Shown piece after piece: positions 16,607 to 26,046 of a stretch of DNA of 64,000 nt. The translations under genes and the position numbers were made by a program. The stretch comes from Chryseobacterium takakiae (GTDB taxonomy: Bacteria > Bacteroidota > Bacteroidia > Flavobacteriales > Weeksellaceae). The notes beneath the pieces were generated by a model, which was not told the DNA's origin, did no database searches, and worked only from the letters and a program-made list of their open reading frames with translations. The DNA lies in assembly GCF_900129385.1 (NCBI RefSeq), contig NZ_FQVO01000013.1:1-64000 (forward strand), read 5' to 3'. Each line of letters begins with the position of its first letter. Positions within the stretch are counted from its first letter, which is position 1.

Positions 16607-19054
16607 TTGCAATACGCCCAGATTATTTTACCATTAAATTTAAAAGGATCTTTCACTTACAAAGTTCCTGAAGAACTGCAATCTGAAATCCGGGTTGGAA
16701 TGAGGGTTTTGGTTCCGTTCGGTGGTAAAAAAATATATACCGGAATTGTATTTGAGCTTCATAATGAAGCGCCGGAAGCATTTGTGGCAAAAGAAGTCAT
16801 CAGTCTTTTGGATGATCAGCCCATTGTTCCGCAAGAACAGATCAATTTTTGGAACTGGCTTTCAGAGTATTATTTGTGTGGTCTCGGAGAAATTTACCGT
16901 TTTGCATTTCCCTCTTCATTAAAGCTGGAAAGCGAAACGTATTTAAAATTAAAGCCGAATATCACGGTTGACTTCGAAAATCTTGATGTCAATGAAATGT
17001 ACCTTATTCAGGCGCTGGAAGTACGACAGCTGATTAATTTGACGGATATTGAAGCATTTATCCCAAAGAAAGATATCATCAGAACCATCAATTCTTTAAT
17101 TGATCTGCAGTATATCGAAATTGATGAAAAGATTGCAGAAAAGTACAAAGCAAAGGAAATTGCGTATGTGAAAGTGAAAGATGAGGTTTTGAAAAACCAG
17201 AACCTTACGGAAATTCTTTTAAAATTAAATAAAGCAAAAAAACAAAAAGATCTTTTCCTTCATATTCTTGAAAAGCAGACAGAAAATCCTGATCTTCACA
17301 TAAAAAAATCAGAGCTTTTTGAAGACGGTTATTTTGTAAGTTCATACTTTAAAGCTTTGGCAGACAAAAATCTTGTCGAAGAATATTACATGCAGAAAGA
17401 CCGGCTTGAAAGCTATGAAGGCGAAATAGAAGAAATAGAAGAGCTTTCAGAACCTCAGAAAACCGCGAAAACTGAAATAGATGAAGCTTTTGAGGAAGGA
17501 AAAAATGTGCTGCTTCACGGGGTAACATCATCAGGAAAGACCCATATTTACCTCGAAAAAATAGAAGAATGTATCAATGAAGGCAAAAATGTATTGTTCC
17601 TGCTTCCTGAAATTTCTTTAACCAAACAGATCACACAACGGTTAGAAAAAAAATACGGAAGACAGCTCGGGTTTTACCATCAGAAACTAACTGATTTTGA
17701 ACGCGTCGAAGTCTGGAGAAGAATCCGGCAGAATGATATTAAAATCCTGATTGGAACACGGAATTCCTTGTTCCTGCCTTTTCAGAATTTAGGTTTGATT
17801 GTGGTGGATGAAGAACACGATTCCGCATACAGACCACGCGAAGTCTCCCCTTATTTCAATGCTAAAGATGCAGCGTTGGTATTGGGGAATTTCTACAATG
17901 CTCGTGTCATTTTAGGCTCTGCAACACCTTCTGTGGAAAGCTATTACAATGCCAGGAAAGATAAAACGGCGTATGTTTTTCTTGAAGAACGTTTTGGGAA
18001 TGTAAGTCTTCCGGAATATGAGCTCGTCAATTTTAAAGAAGCCCAGGATTCCAAAAAAGTTCACGGAAACTTTTCTTTGCAGATTATTGATGAAATTAAA
18101 AAAGTGCTGGAAGAAAAGAATCAGGTTATTGTGCTTCACAACCGCCGTGGTTACGCCAACGTGGTGGAATGTGAAACCTGCGGTTATGTGAATTATTGCT
18201 CCAATTGTGATGTTGTAATGACCTATCATAAAGCAGCCAACGAAATGAAATGTCATTACTGCGGCCAGAGGGCTTCCAAACCGAAAACCTGTCCTAAATG
18301 CTATTCCGAAAACCTGAATGAAAGAGGAGTGGGAGTCGAGCAGATTCATGAAGAAATTTCAAAATTATTTCCGGATCATGAAGTTGACCGCATGGATATT
18401 GATTCCATGAGAAAAAAATTCGCCTACGAAAGGTTGTATGAGAAAATCGAGGACCGTGAGACTGATATTGTTGTCGGAACACAAATGATTTCCAAAGGAC
18501 TGGATTTTAACCATATCGAGCTTGTAACAATTCCAAAGGCTGATTCAATGCTTTATGTTCAGGATTTCAGAGCAGAAGAACGTGCGTATCAGTTGATTAC
18601 GCAGGTTTCCGGAAGAGCAGGCAGGGTATCCGGAAAAGGGAAAATTATCATACAGACGTATCATCCGGAGCATTCTGTTTTTCAGCTGATTAAAATGAAT
18701 AATCCGGCGAAAGTTTATAAATATATTTTAACGGAACGCAAAAAATTTCATTATCCTCCTTTTACGAAACTCATCATGATTGAGCTGAAGCACAGAAGAG
18801 AAGATAAAGCCAACAGAGCTTCGCAGTTTCTCGGTTCTATTCTTAGGAAATATCTTCCTGAAGATTGTGTGCTGGGACCGGAAAAAGCACAGATCGCAAA
18901 ACTTAACAACCTGTACCAGTTTCAGATCCTTCTAAAACTTCCTAGAGGAAAAAAATATGAGGAATATAAAAAACTCGTTTTAACAAGTTTGGAAGAATTT
19001 GATGAAATTACTGCATACCACAGCATTAAAAAAGATGTTTTTGTAGACTTTTAA
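16607..19054 (+). CDS. priA: Primosomal replication restart helicase PriA
   Basis: A protein of 815 residues, full length. The N-terminal 3'-DNA-binding domain begins immediately (YAQIILPLNLKGSFTYKVP). The helicase core has Walker A GVTSSGKT with Lys311 and DEEH at 401-404. A zinc-binding insert has eight cysteines, from Cys522 to about residue 566, and motif V/VI follow (GTQMISKGLDF, SGRAGR). It reloads the replisome at stalled forks. The only start that keeps the N-terminal domain is the TTG at 16607; no in-frame ATG exists before residue 30. The 107-bp spacer is shared with the divergent secreted hypothetical gene. Confidence 0.94.
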   Translation: MQYAQIILPLNLKGSFTYKVPEELQSEIRVGMRVLVPFGGKKIYTGIVFELHNEAPEAFVAKEVISLLDDQPIVPQEQINFWNWLSEYYLCGLGEIYRFAFPSSLKLESETYLKLKPNITVDFENLDVNEMYLIQALEVRQLINLTDIEAFIPKKDIIRTINSLIDLQYIEIDEKIAEKYKAKEIAYVKVKDEVLKNQNLTEILLKLNKAKKQKDLFLHILEKQTENPDLHIKKSELFEDGYFVSSYFKALADKNLVEEYYMQKDRLESYEGEIEEIEELSEPQKTAKTEIDEAFEEGKNVLLHGVTSSGKTHIYLEKIEECINEGKNVLFLLPEISLTKQITQRLEKKYGRQLGFYHQKLTDFERVEVWRRIRQNDIKILIGTRNSLFLPFQNLGLIVVDEEHDSAYRPREVSPYFNAKDAALVLGNFYNARVILGSATPSVESYYNARKDKTAYVFLEERFGNVSLPEYELVNFKEAQDSKKVHGNFSLQIIDEIKKVLEEKNQVIVLHNRRGYANVVECETCGYVNYCSNCDVVMTYHKAANEMKCHYCGQRASKPKTCPKCYSENLNERGVGVEQIHEEISKLFPDHEVDRMDIDSMRKKFAYERLYEKIEDRETDIVVGTQMISKGLDFNHIELVTIPKADSMLYVQDFRAEERAYQLITQVSGRAGRVSGKGKIIIQTYHPEHSVFQLIKMNNPAKVYKYILTERKKFHYPPFTKLIMIELKHRREDKANRASQFLGSILRKYLPEDCVLGPEKAQIAKLNNLYQFQILLKLPRGKKYEEYKKLVLTSLEEFDEITAYHSIKKDVFVDF

Positions 19055-19213
19055 CAAATTTTAACAAATTTTATGGGGTTTTATAAGCCCTCTGCGTACC
19101 TACTTTTAGCAATATTTTCTACATTTGGTCGTTGATTATATGTTTGGGGTTTAACTTTCGATTTAACCGATTGATTTTTAATTCATCCAAACTATAGCAA
19201 AATGAAAAAATAG

Positions 19214-20686
19214 ATGGTAAATTTCAGAAAGTATATTTCAGGTGTTGCGGTGCTGGCCGCAGGATTCTTCCTTGCCCAGTCTACCGTTTCTACAGTGCTA
19301 TACGCTCCGGGGTATGAAAATCAGAACAACAGTTTGAATCTGCCTTCACCGATTACTTCGATGGTGGAAAAAACGGTTCTCTCGGCCAAAGAGCTTGTAG
19401 ACATTAATGTAAACACAATGATGACCGATCCGGTGCTGAAAAATGCAACCTGGGGATTCGTAGTGTACGATCCGAAAACGAAGAAAATAATCTCTTCGTA
19501 TAATGAAAATACTCCTTTAGTTCCTGCTTCCACCACAAAATTACTGACCACCGAAACGGCAATGAGTATGCTGGGTGAGAATTACCGTTGGAATACGCAG
19601 CTGGAATATTCGGGAAGTGTTGATGAGAATGGGGTTCTGAACGGAAATCTTTACATCGTGGGCAGCGGGGACCCTTCTTTGGGAACCAACAAAGCAGGAG
19701 CATGGGCGTACAGAGATATTATTTCAGATTTTAAGGAAGGACTTTCACGTGAGGGAATCAAAAAGGTAAATGGTGATATTATCATCCAGACAGCGCTTTT
19801 CAAAGGCAATATTTCAAAGCTTCCGGAAAATGTTGTCTGGCTGGAAAATAATAATTACTACCTGCCTGCAGGAACTACGCGCGAGATCAATCCTGCGAAC
19901 GAAAAACTGATTGTAAAAAAATCAGCCAATTTCTCAAACGAAAAGAAGTTCTTCTACGTTTCTCCTTACAACAACCAGATGGTGTATGCCGACAAATATG
20001 AAGGTGATGGTATTTTAACAACAAAATTGCCTGATGCACCTGCCTATCTTGCCAATTCTTTCAGAACAACTCTGGTAAAAAGCGGGATACCTGTAACAGG
20101 AAAAGTGACTCCGAAAATGACGGATGCTAATCCCGAAAGCAGAAAGATGATATCGGTCTATAAATCTCCTACATTAAGCGATATTATTTATTATACTAAT
20201 CAGCATAGTGATAACGGATTAGCCGAAGCGTTGCTTAAAACGGTAGGCTTCCAAAGTTTGGGAGATCAGACTACGGAATCAGGAAGAAAAGTAGTAACCG
20301 AGCATCTAAAGAAGGAAGGCTTTGATATGATGGGGCTCAATTATATCGATGGAAGCGGGCTTTCAAGAAGCAACAACGTTACGCCGATATCACAGGTAAA
20401 GTTTCTCACCTCTTTAATGGATGAAAAATATTATAAAACGTATTTGAATTCATTACCGGTAGGAGGCCAGTCCGGGACATTGAAAAGAATGTTCAACGGA
20501 GCCGGGAACGGGCAAATTTATGCAAAAACCGGAACTTTAAACAGAGTAAAAACATTAGCCGGATATATGAAAACCAACACAGGGAAGACTTTGGTTTTTT
20601 CTTTATTGGTGAACAATTATACAGGATCGGTAGACATGGTAAAGAAAAGAATGGAAAAAATTCTTGAACCGGCTTTAGATTTATAG
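19214..20686 (+). CDS. dacB: D-alanyl-D-alanine carboxypeptidase/endopeptidase (PBP4-type, S13)
   Basis: A periplasmic penicillin-binding protein of 490 residues acting on peptidoglycan cross-links. A signal peptide covers residues 1-21. The three active-site motifs are present: Ser106-x-x-Lys109 (ASTTK), Ser332-Asp-Asn334, and Lys438-Thr-Gly440. The insertion between the first two motifs is typical of the S13 family. The leader is odd: ATG AAA AAA TAG stands directly before and in frame with the start ATG. A TACATTTG matching the -7 consensus lies at 19120-19127, implying an 80-nt leader. Confidence 0.92.
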   Translation: MVNFRKYISGVAVLAAGFFLAQSTVSTVLYAPGYENQNNSLNLPSPITSMVEKTVLSAKELVDINVNTMMTDPVLKNATWGFVVYDPKTKKIISSYNENTPLVPASTTKLLTTETAMSMLGENYRWNTQLEYSGSVDENGVLNGNLYIVGSGDPSLGTNKAGAWAYRDIISDFKEGLSREGIKKVNGDIIIQTALFKGNISKLPENVVWLENNNYYLPAGTTREINPANEKLIVKKSANFSNEKKFFYVSPYNNQMVYADKYEGDGILTTKLPDAPAYLANSFRTTLVKSGIPVTGKVTPKMTDANPESRKMISVYKSPTLSDIIYYTNQHSDNGLAEALLKTVGFQSLGDQTTESGRKVVTEHLKKEGFDMMGLNYIDGSGLSRSNNVTPISQVKFLTSLMDEKYYKTYLNSLPVGGQSGTLKRMFNGAGNGQIYAKTGTLNRVKTLAGYMKTNTGKTLVFSLLVNNYTGSVDMVKKRMEKILEPALDL

Positions 20687-20712
20687 AATTGTTAAAATTT
20701 AATTAAGATAAT

Positions 20713-20744
20713 AACCTTTCGATCAATGATTGAAAGGTTTTTTT
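20713..20744 (+). terminator. Terminator after dacB
   Basis: AACCTTTC/GAAAGGTT with inner ATCA/TGAT pairing, followed by T7. Confidence 0.85.
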
Positions 20745-20745
20745 A

Positions 20746-20753
20746 TATCTTTG
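20746..20753 (+). promoter_or_regulatory. -7 element TATCTTTG before M1 aminopeptidase gene
   Basis: An exact match to TAnnTTTG, 19 bp before the ATG at 20773 and directly behind the dacB terminator. No well-spaced -33 TTG was found. Confidence 0.6.
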
Positions 20754-20772
20754 ATAAAATTTTTTGCGAAGC

Positions 20773-22701
20773 ATGAAAAAAATCTATTTTTTATTACTGG
20801 GTATTTTTATAACCCATCAATTGTACGCCCAGAAAGGCATAAATAATATTGAAAGAAAAGGACTGATTGCAAAAGAAATGAAGTCTTTTGCCAACAAAAT
20901 GGCAGCCGGAAATACAAATCCGAATACCCTCAATTATGATCTCCAGTACCAGAGAATGGATGTTACGGTAAATCCGGCTGTATACAGCATTGCAGGCTCT
21001 GTAACCTCTCATTTTAAACCGAACCAGAACATCAGCAGCATCTATTTTGATCTTGATAATCAGATGACGGTCTCACAGGTTGCCTATCATGGCACTAATC
21101 TTAACTTTCAGCAGCTTTCTACGAAGGAAGTAAAGATTGATTTTGCTTCTCCGCTTGCCGCCAATGTATTGGATTCTCTTACCATAACCTATTCCGGAGC
21201 GCCACCTACTGCAAACGGGGCGTTTTTTAACGGGACTCAGGGCGGAACAGCAGTTTTGTCTACGCTGAGCGAACCTTACGGAGCCCAGGACTGGTTTCCA
21301 ACAAAACAAAGCTTAAATGATAAAATCGAAAAGTTTGATCTAAAAGTAACAACGCCTTCCCAATATAGTGTGGCTGGAAATGGTAAATTTATGTCTGAAA
21401 CCATTCTTGGAAACGGACAAAAACGTACTTTCTGGAGAACACAATATCCAACTGCAGCTTATCTCATCGCATTTTCAATTACTAATTTTGTTAAATTAAA
21501 CGATACCATAGGAAATCCGCCATTCCCTTTTGTAAATTATATTTTTCCGTCTACTTCCACCAATACAACCAGTATGAGCAATATTGACTGGACAAAAACG
21601 GTGATGGATACTTTTGAAACCTATTTCGGACCTTACCCTTTCCGGAACGAAAAATACGGGCACATGGAATTTCAGGCAGGCGGCGGAATGGAGCATCAGA
21701 CCATGTCATCCATGGGAGGGTGGTCCAGAGGATTAATTGCCCATGAACTCGCCCATCAGTGGTTTGGAGATAAAGTGACCTGCGGAACGTGGAATGATAT
21801 CTGGCTGAATGAGGGATTCGCGACTTTTGGTGAACATTTAGCTAATGAAAAGCTTCTGATGAATAATGCCGGCTTTTTAAATTATCTTTTGGGACAGAAA
21901 AACTATATCACCAGTGCAACCGGAGGAAGCGTTTACGTAGCAGATTCTAATCTTGCAAACGTCGGAACTATTTTCAGCGGGAGATTGTCCTATGCAAAAG
22001 GAGGATATGTGGTGAGAATGATTAAATGGATTCTAGGTGACGCAGCTTTTTATCAGGCTATCAAAGAGTATCATTCCAGACCTGCACTTGCCTACAATTA
22101 TGTAAGAACACAAGACCTTAACGCTTCTTTATTGACTTCAACGGGTAAGGATTTTACAGAGTTTTTCAATGACTGGATTTATGGCCAGGGTTATCCAACT
22201 TATGATATCCGCTGGAAACAGGTGGGAAATACATTAACGATCAGAGCTTCGCAAACACAAAGCAGCCCCACGGTAAGCTTTTTTGAAATGCCTCTTCCGA
22301 TAAAAGTAAACGGAACCGGTGGCCAGGTTGCGTATTTAGCACCGAATAATACCGTAAACAATCAGTACTTTACCCAGTCTGTAACTTTCCCGGTAGCCAG
22401 TATTGAATTTAATTATGAATACCAGATTCTAGAAAAAAATTCAACGGTAGCTCAGGATAATACGCTGGGAACAGCAGAATCTGTTAAAGATGAATTTGCA
22501 CTCTACCCGAATCCTGCCAGAAATGAAATTAATATCAGAGGAATTGATAAGCCTGCGGAATTCACGATTTATTTTACAGACGGAAAACTGGTAAGAAAAG
22601 GAGTGTACCAGCCCGGAACACCAATCAGCATCTCAGAATTTGTTCCGGGAACATATATTTTTAAAATCAATGATAAAAATGTGAAGTTTTTAAAGAAGTA
22701 A
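20773..22701 (+). CDS. M1 family aminopeptidase with T9SS sorting domain
   Basis: A secreted zinc aminopeptidase of 642 residues. After a signal peptide (ending near AQK, residue 20) come the M1 N-terminal beta domain and the exopeptidase motif GGGMEH. The zinc site is His324-Glu325-x-x-His328, with the third ligand Glu347 exactly 18 residues later. The last 75 residues (from FALYPNPA) form a type A T9SS C-terminal sorting domain, so the enzyme is exported through the outer membrane by type IX secretion. The ATG at 20773 is chosen over a TTG three codons upstream, since the -7 element ends at 20753. Confidence 0.93.
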   Translation: MKKIYFLLLGIFITHQLYAQKGINNIERKGLIAKEMKSFANKMAAGNTNPNTLNYDLQYQRMDVTVNPAVYSIAGSVTSHFKPNQNISSIYFDLDNQMTVSQVAYHGTNLNFQQLSTKEVKIDFASPLAANVLDSLTITYSGAPPTANGAFFNGTQGGTAVLSTLSEPYGAQDWFPTKQSLNDKIEKFDLKVTTPSQYSVAGNGKFMSETILGNGQKRTFWRTQYPTAAYLIAFSITNFVKLNDTIGNPPFPFVNYIFPSTSTNTTSMSNIDWTKTVMDTFETYFGPYPFRNEKYGHMEFQAGGGMEHQTMSSMGGWSRGLIAHELAHQWFGDKVTCGTWNDIWLNEGFATFGEHLANEKLLMNNAGFLNYLLGQKNYITSATGGSVYVADSNLANVGTIFSGRLSYAKGGYVVRMIKWILGDAAFYQAIKEYHSRPALAYNYVRTQDLNASLLTSTGKDFTEFFNDWIYGQGYPTYDIRWKQVGNTLTIRASQTQSSPTVSFFEMPLPIKVNGTGGQVAYLAPNNTVNNQYFTQSVTFPVASIEFNYEYQILEKNSTVAQDNTLGTAESVKDEFALYPNPARNEINIRGIDKPAEFTIYFTDGKLVRKGVYQPGTPISISEFVPGTYIFKINDKNVKFLKK

Positions 22702-22722
22702 ATGCATCTCATCTAAATAACA

Positions 22723-22756
22723 AAGCTGTTTCATCCTTATGAAACGGCTTTTTTTA
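22723..22756 (+). terminator. Terminator after M1 aminopeptidase
   Basis: AAGC-t-GTTTCAT pairs with ATGAAAC-g-GCTT around a 4-nt loop, followed by T7. Confidence 0.88.
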
Positions 22757-22787
22757 TTAAATTAGCGAATCTTAAAAAATATTAGAA

Positions 22788-23984
22788 ATGATCTCTAAAA
22801 AGTATCTTGAAAACCTACAGAACGAACTGCAAAATATTGAAAACGACGGACTTTATAAAAGAGAAAGGATAATTACTTCTCAGCAGAGTGCGGAAATAGA
22901 AGCCAACGGAAAAAAGCTGCTGAACTTCTGTGCCAACAATTATCTGGGATTATCCAACCATCCGGAAGTGATGAAAGCTTCCCAGGATATGATAGAATCC
23001 CACGGCTACGGAATGTCATCCGTTCGTTTCATCTGTGGAACTCAGGATATTCATAAGCAGCTGGAGCAGAAGATTGCCGATTTCTTAGGTCTTGAAGATA
23101 CAATTCTTTATGCAGCGTGTTTTGATGCCAACGGAGGGGTTTTTGAACCATTGTTTACCGAAGAAGATGCCATCATTTCCGATGAGCTGAACCATGCTTC
23201 CATTATTGATGGGGTACGTCTTTGCAAGGCCGCAAGATACCGTTATAAAAACAACAATATGGAAGATCTGGAAGCCCAGCTGATTGCCGCTTCTGAAAAG
23301 AATCACCGTTTTAAAATCATCGTTACCGACGGAGTTTTTTCAATGGATGGAATTGTTGCCGATTTGAAAGGGGTTTGTGATTTAGCCGATAAATATGATG
23401 CTTTGGTGATGGTTGACGATTCCCACGCAACGGGTTTTATCGGGAAAACAGGCCGTGGAACGCATGAAGCCAATGAAGTAATGGGTAGGGTAGACATCAT
23501 TACTTCCACTTTAGGAAAAGCGTTGGGAGGAGCGTTGGGAGGATTTACTTCCGGTAAAAAAGAGATCATCGATATGTTGAGACAGCGTTCCAGACCGTAT
23601 TTGTTCTCGAACTCACTGGCTCCGGGAATTGTGGGTGCAGCCTTGAAAGTACTTGACATGATCTCCGAAGACACTTCTCTGCGTGATAAAGTAATGGAAA
23701 ATGCGGAATACTTCAGAGCAGAAATGAAATCGAAAGGTTTTGACATTCCTGACGGGGATGCGGCGATTGTTCCGGTAATGCTTTATGATGCACCTTTAGC
23801 ACAGAAAATGGCAGAAAAATTAATGGATGAAGGAATCTATGTAATCGGGTTCTTCTATCCGGTAGTGCCGAAAGGAAAAGCAAGAATCAGAGTTCAGCTT
23901 TCCGCAGCGCATACAAGAGAACATCTCGATAAAGCAATTGCTGCTTTTGAAAAAGTTGGAAAAGAACTGGGTGTGATTTCTTAA
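22788..23984 (+). CDS. kbl: Glycine C-acetyltransferase (2-amino-3-ketobutyrate CoA ligase)
   Basis: A PLP enzyme of 398 residues, alpha-oxoamine synthase family, full length. It converts 2-amino-3-ketobutyrate and CoA to glycine and acetyl-CoA, the second step of threonine breakdown. [10 protein letters not shown] near residue 47, DDSHATGF near 208 and the PLP lysine Lys244 in STLGKALGG identify the family, and the close match over its whole length to Kbl rather than BioF or serine palmitoyltransferase supports the name. GcvP, which consumes glycine, is encoded at 45342. No threonine dehydrogenase gene is in the window. Confidence 0.93.
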   Translation: MISKKYLENLQNELQNIENDGLYKRERIITSQQSAEIEANGKKLLNFCANNYLGLSNHPEVMKASQDMIESHGYGMSSVRFICGTQDIHKQLEQKIADFLGLEDTILYAACFDANGGVFEPLFTEEDAIISDELNHASIIDGVRLCKAARYRYKNNNMEDLEAQLIAASEKNHRFKIIVTDGVFSMDGIVADLKGVCDLADKYDALVMVDDSHATGFIGKTGRGTHEANEVMGRVDIITSTLGKALGGALGGFTSGKKEIIDMLRQRSRPYLFSNSLAPGIVGAALKVLDMISEDTSLRDKVMENAEYFRAEMKSKGFDIPDGDAAIVPVMLYDAPLAQKMAEKLMDEGIYVIGFFYPVVPKGKARIRVQLSAAHTREHLDKAIAAFEKVGKELGVIS

Positions 23985-24070
23985 TTAAATAATATTAAAC
24001 AGAATGCTTCACAAGTTCAGCATGATACCACTACAAAATGACCGCAAATAAAAGCTGTTAGTATTAGGAT

Positions 24071-24097
24071 TGTCATGCTGAGCCTGTCGAAGCATCT
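24071..24097. repeat. Dispersed GTCATGCTGAGCCTGTCGAAGCATC repeat
   Basis: TGTCATGCTGAG followed by CCTGTCGAAGCATC, a variant of the short dispersed family, lies in the 197-bp spacer after kbl. Confidence 0.55.
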
Positions 24098-24155
24098 TTT
24101 CATTAAATTATATTCCAAATCAAAAGAATTTATTTTTAAAAATTATATAAAAACT

Positions 24156-24163
24156 TATCTTTG
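24156..24163 (+). promoter_or_regulatory. -7 element TATCTTTG before the 24182 gene
   Basis: An exact TAnnTTTG match 18 bp before the ATG at 24182. A possible TTG start at 24161 lies inside this element and is therefore unlikely to be a translation start. Confidence 0.6.
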
Positions 24164-24181
24164 CGCATAATTTTCAATGAA

Positions 24182-24643
24182 ATGTTTTTTAAATCCAAGT
24201 ATATAATTGAATTTTCAAAACCAAAAGAGGAAATTTTAAATGATATAGATAAAAATTTATATAAAAAATTCTTTGATTGGAACAAGCGTTTCGCGGGAGA
24301 GGTGTCTGACAATAGTTTTGATGTTAAGTTTTTTCATGATAAAATGTCTCCTTATTTTAAAGGGAGATTTGTTGCAAAAGAAAATAAACCAGAAAGTATC
24401 GAATTGATCGTATATTCAAGCGCTTTTTCCATTTTAGGAAGCATACTCGGAACCATAATTTTCTTGGGATTTGCGATTGCATTTTTTCTGCAAGAAAATT
24501 ATTTATGGACTACCGCTATGGTCATCATTTATATTTTAATTGTTTTATCAAACCAGGCAGGGATTAATAATGCAAAAGATATTTTTTTTGAATATTTAAA
24601 AAAACTGGATACATTTAGTAAGATTATTCCTGTTAAAAAATAG
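24182..24643 (+). CDS. Hypothetical two-helix membrane protein
   Basis: A protein of 153 residues: a soluble N-terminal half with many Lys and Phe residues (about 1-85), two hydrophobic segments (about 87-130), and a short charged end. The sequence is not recognised as a known family. The ATG at 24182 is chosen because the earlier TTG overlaps the promoter -7 element. The hemJ-like gene follows 9 bp downstream, so the two are probably co-transcribed, though no functional link is evident. Confidence 0.65.
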   Translation: MFFKSKYIIEFSKPKEEILNDIDKNLYKKFFDWNKRFAGEVSDNSFDVKFFHDKMSPYFKGRFVAKENKPESIELIVYSSAFSILGSILGTIIFLGFAIAFFLQENYLWTTAMVIIYILIVLSNQAGINNAKDIFFEYLKKLDTFSKIIPVKK

Positions 24644-24652
24644 AATCAATAC

Positions 24653-25201
24653 ATGCTTTACACCATAATAAAAGCACTTCATATTATCTTCATGGTAAGC
24701 TATTTTGCAGGGATTTTTTACCTTGTAAGAATCTTTGTTTACTATAAAGATACCGACGAATTTGCCGAGGATAAAAAGAAAATTTTAAGAGAGCAGTACA
24801 CCTTCATGGCACGCAGGCTCTGGAATATCATTACGGTTCCGGCAGGTGTGATCATGACTGTCTGCGGAATAACCATGATTTTTCTGAATTTAGGATTGAT
24901 GAAAACACCCTGGTTTCATCTTAAACTGACTTTTCTGATTGGTCTTGCAATATACCATTACTGGTGCTGGAAAAAAGTGTTACAACTGAAAGAACTCAAC
25001 GGAAATATCTTGGGAACAGCCAATATCAAATTAAGACAGGCCAACGAAATCGCAACATTCATTTTGTTCCTTGTTGTATTTACGGTGATCTTAAAATCTC
25101 AGGTTATTGAGTATTGGTGGCAATTAATCACCGGATTTTTCGTTCTTGTATTTTTAATTATGATGACGGTAAAATTGGTTAATAAAAAAAAGAAAAAGTA
25201 A
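24653..25201 (+). CDS. hemJ: HemJ-type protoporphyrinogen IX oxidase (CopD family)
   Basis: A membrane protein of 182 residues with four or five helices. The first helix holds KALHIIFMVSYFAGIFYLVR, with the conserved His10, and WFHLKL with a second conserved His and Lys is near residue 96. This is the UPF0093/HemJ pattern, a heme-containing enzyme that oxidises protoporphyrinogen IX in heme synthesis. The protein is longer at the C-terminus than the shortest HemJ proteins and ends with a Lys-rich tail. The CopD superfamily is broader, so the activity is probable rather than certain. Confidence 0.82.
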   Translation: MLYTIIKALHIIFMVSYFAGIFYLVRIFVYYKDTDEFAEDKKKILREQYTFMARRLWNIITVPAGVIMTVCGITMIFLNLGLMKTPWFHLKLTFLIGLAIYHYWCWKKVLQLKELNGNILGTANIKLRQANEIATFILFLVVFTVILKSQVIEYWWQLITGFFVLVFLIMMTVKLVNKKKKK

Positions 25202-25313
25202 TGATTTGGTTGATGGTTGCCAGTTGATGGATATGAAAAATTTTCATTGAAATATAATCATTGTAAACGAGCAACAATCAACTAATAACAATCAACATTT
25301 TACAATAAAAACT
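25202..25313. repeat. TTGATGGTTG/CAACAATCAAC inverted repeat spacer
   Basis: TTGGTTGATGGTTGC is mirrored imperfectly by GCAACAATCAACTAA, followed by a further ACAATCAAC. Similar ATCAAC-rich sequence is at 30708-30756. Confidence 0.45.
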
Positions 25314-26042
25314 ATGATTGCAATTTTAAAAAAAGAACTTTGGAGTTACTTCGGAAACTGGAGCGCATGGGTGATCATTGCCGCTTTCAGTCTGATCACG
25401 ACACTGTTTCTGTTTTTTTTCGACAACGATTCCAATATTTTTGAGATCGGGATGGCTTCTTTACAAAGCTATTTTGTGTTGGTCCCTTGGCTGTTAATGT
25501 TCATCATTCCGGCGCTTTCTATGAAAACCTTTGCGGAAGAGCAGCAAACCGGAACACTCAATTGGCTTTTTTCCCAACCCCTGAAAATTTCAGATTTGGT
25601 GTTCGGGAAATTTCTCTCAGTCTGGATTGTCGGAATTTTATGCCTTATTCCTTCATTAATTTATTTGTACACGGTTTATGTGTTGGGCGTTCCGGCCGGA
25701 AATATTGATCTTGGGATGACCTTCGGAAGTTATATCGGATTAATTATTTTAATTGCAGCATTTTCAGGAGTAGGAATATTGGCTTCGTCGCTTTCCCAGA
25801 ACCAGATCATGGCTTATCTGTTAGGCGTTTTTATGTGTTTCATTATGTATTTCGGGATCGAGCAGCTGGCAAGTTATAAGTTGCTTGGCAGTGCAGATTT
25901 TATTTTGCAGAACGTAGGTTTTTATCAGCATTTTCTAGGCTTTACAAGAGGGCTTATCGATTTTAAGGATGTTGCCTATTTTGTACTGATCATCGGTATT
26001 ACTTTAGTGTTGTCCAATCATTTCATTAATAAAAAAAAGTAG
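25314..26042 (+). CDS. gldF: Gliding motility ABC transporter permease GldF
   Basis: An inner-membrane permease of 242 residues with six helices, ABC-2 type. The opening IAILKKELWSYFGNWSAW and SMKTFAEEQQTGTLNWLFSQP are characteristic of GldF of gliding flavobacteria. In Flavobacterium johnsoniae GldA (ATPase), GldF and GldG form a transporter needed for gliding. gldG follows 4 bp downstream; no gldA is in the window, which is common because gldA is often unlinked. Gliding itself varies among Chryseobacterium-like species and cannot be judged from this pair. Confidence 0.92.
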   Translation: MIAILKKELWSYFGNWSAWVIIAAFSLITTLFLFFFDNDSNIFEIGMASLQSYFVLVPWLLMFIIPALSMKTFAEEQQTGTLNWLFSQPLKISDLVFGKFLSVWIVGILCLIPSLIYLYTVYVLGVPAGNIDLGMTFGSYIGLIILIAAFSGVGILASSLSQNQIMAYLLGVFMCFIMYFGIEQLASYKLLGSADFILQNVGFYQHFLGFTRGLIDFKDVAYFVLIIGITLVLSNHFINKKK

Positions 26043-26046
26043 AATT

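Noticed and set aside
17912..18349. 145-codon minus-strand frame in priA
   Set aside because: It overlaps the PriA zinc-binding and helicase motifs on the other strand and has no family features.
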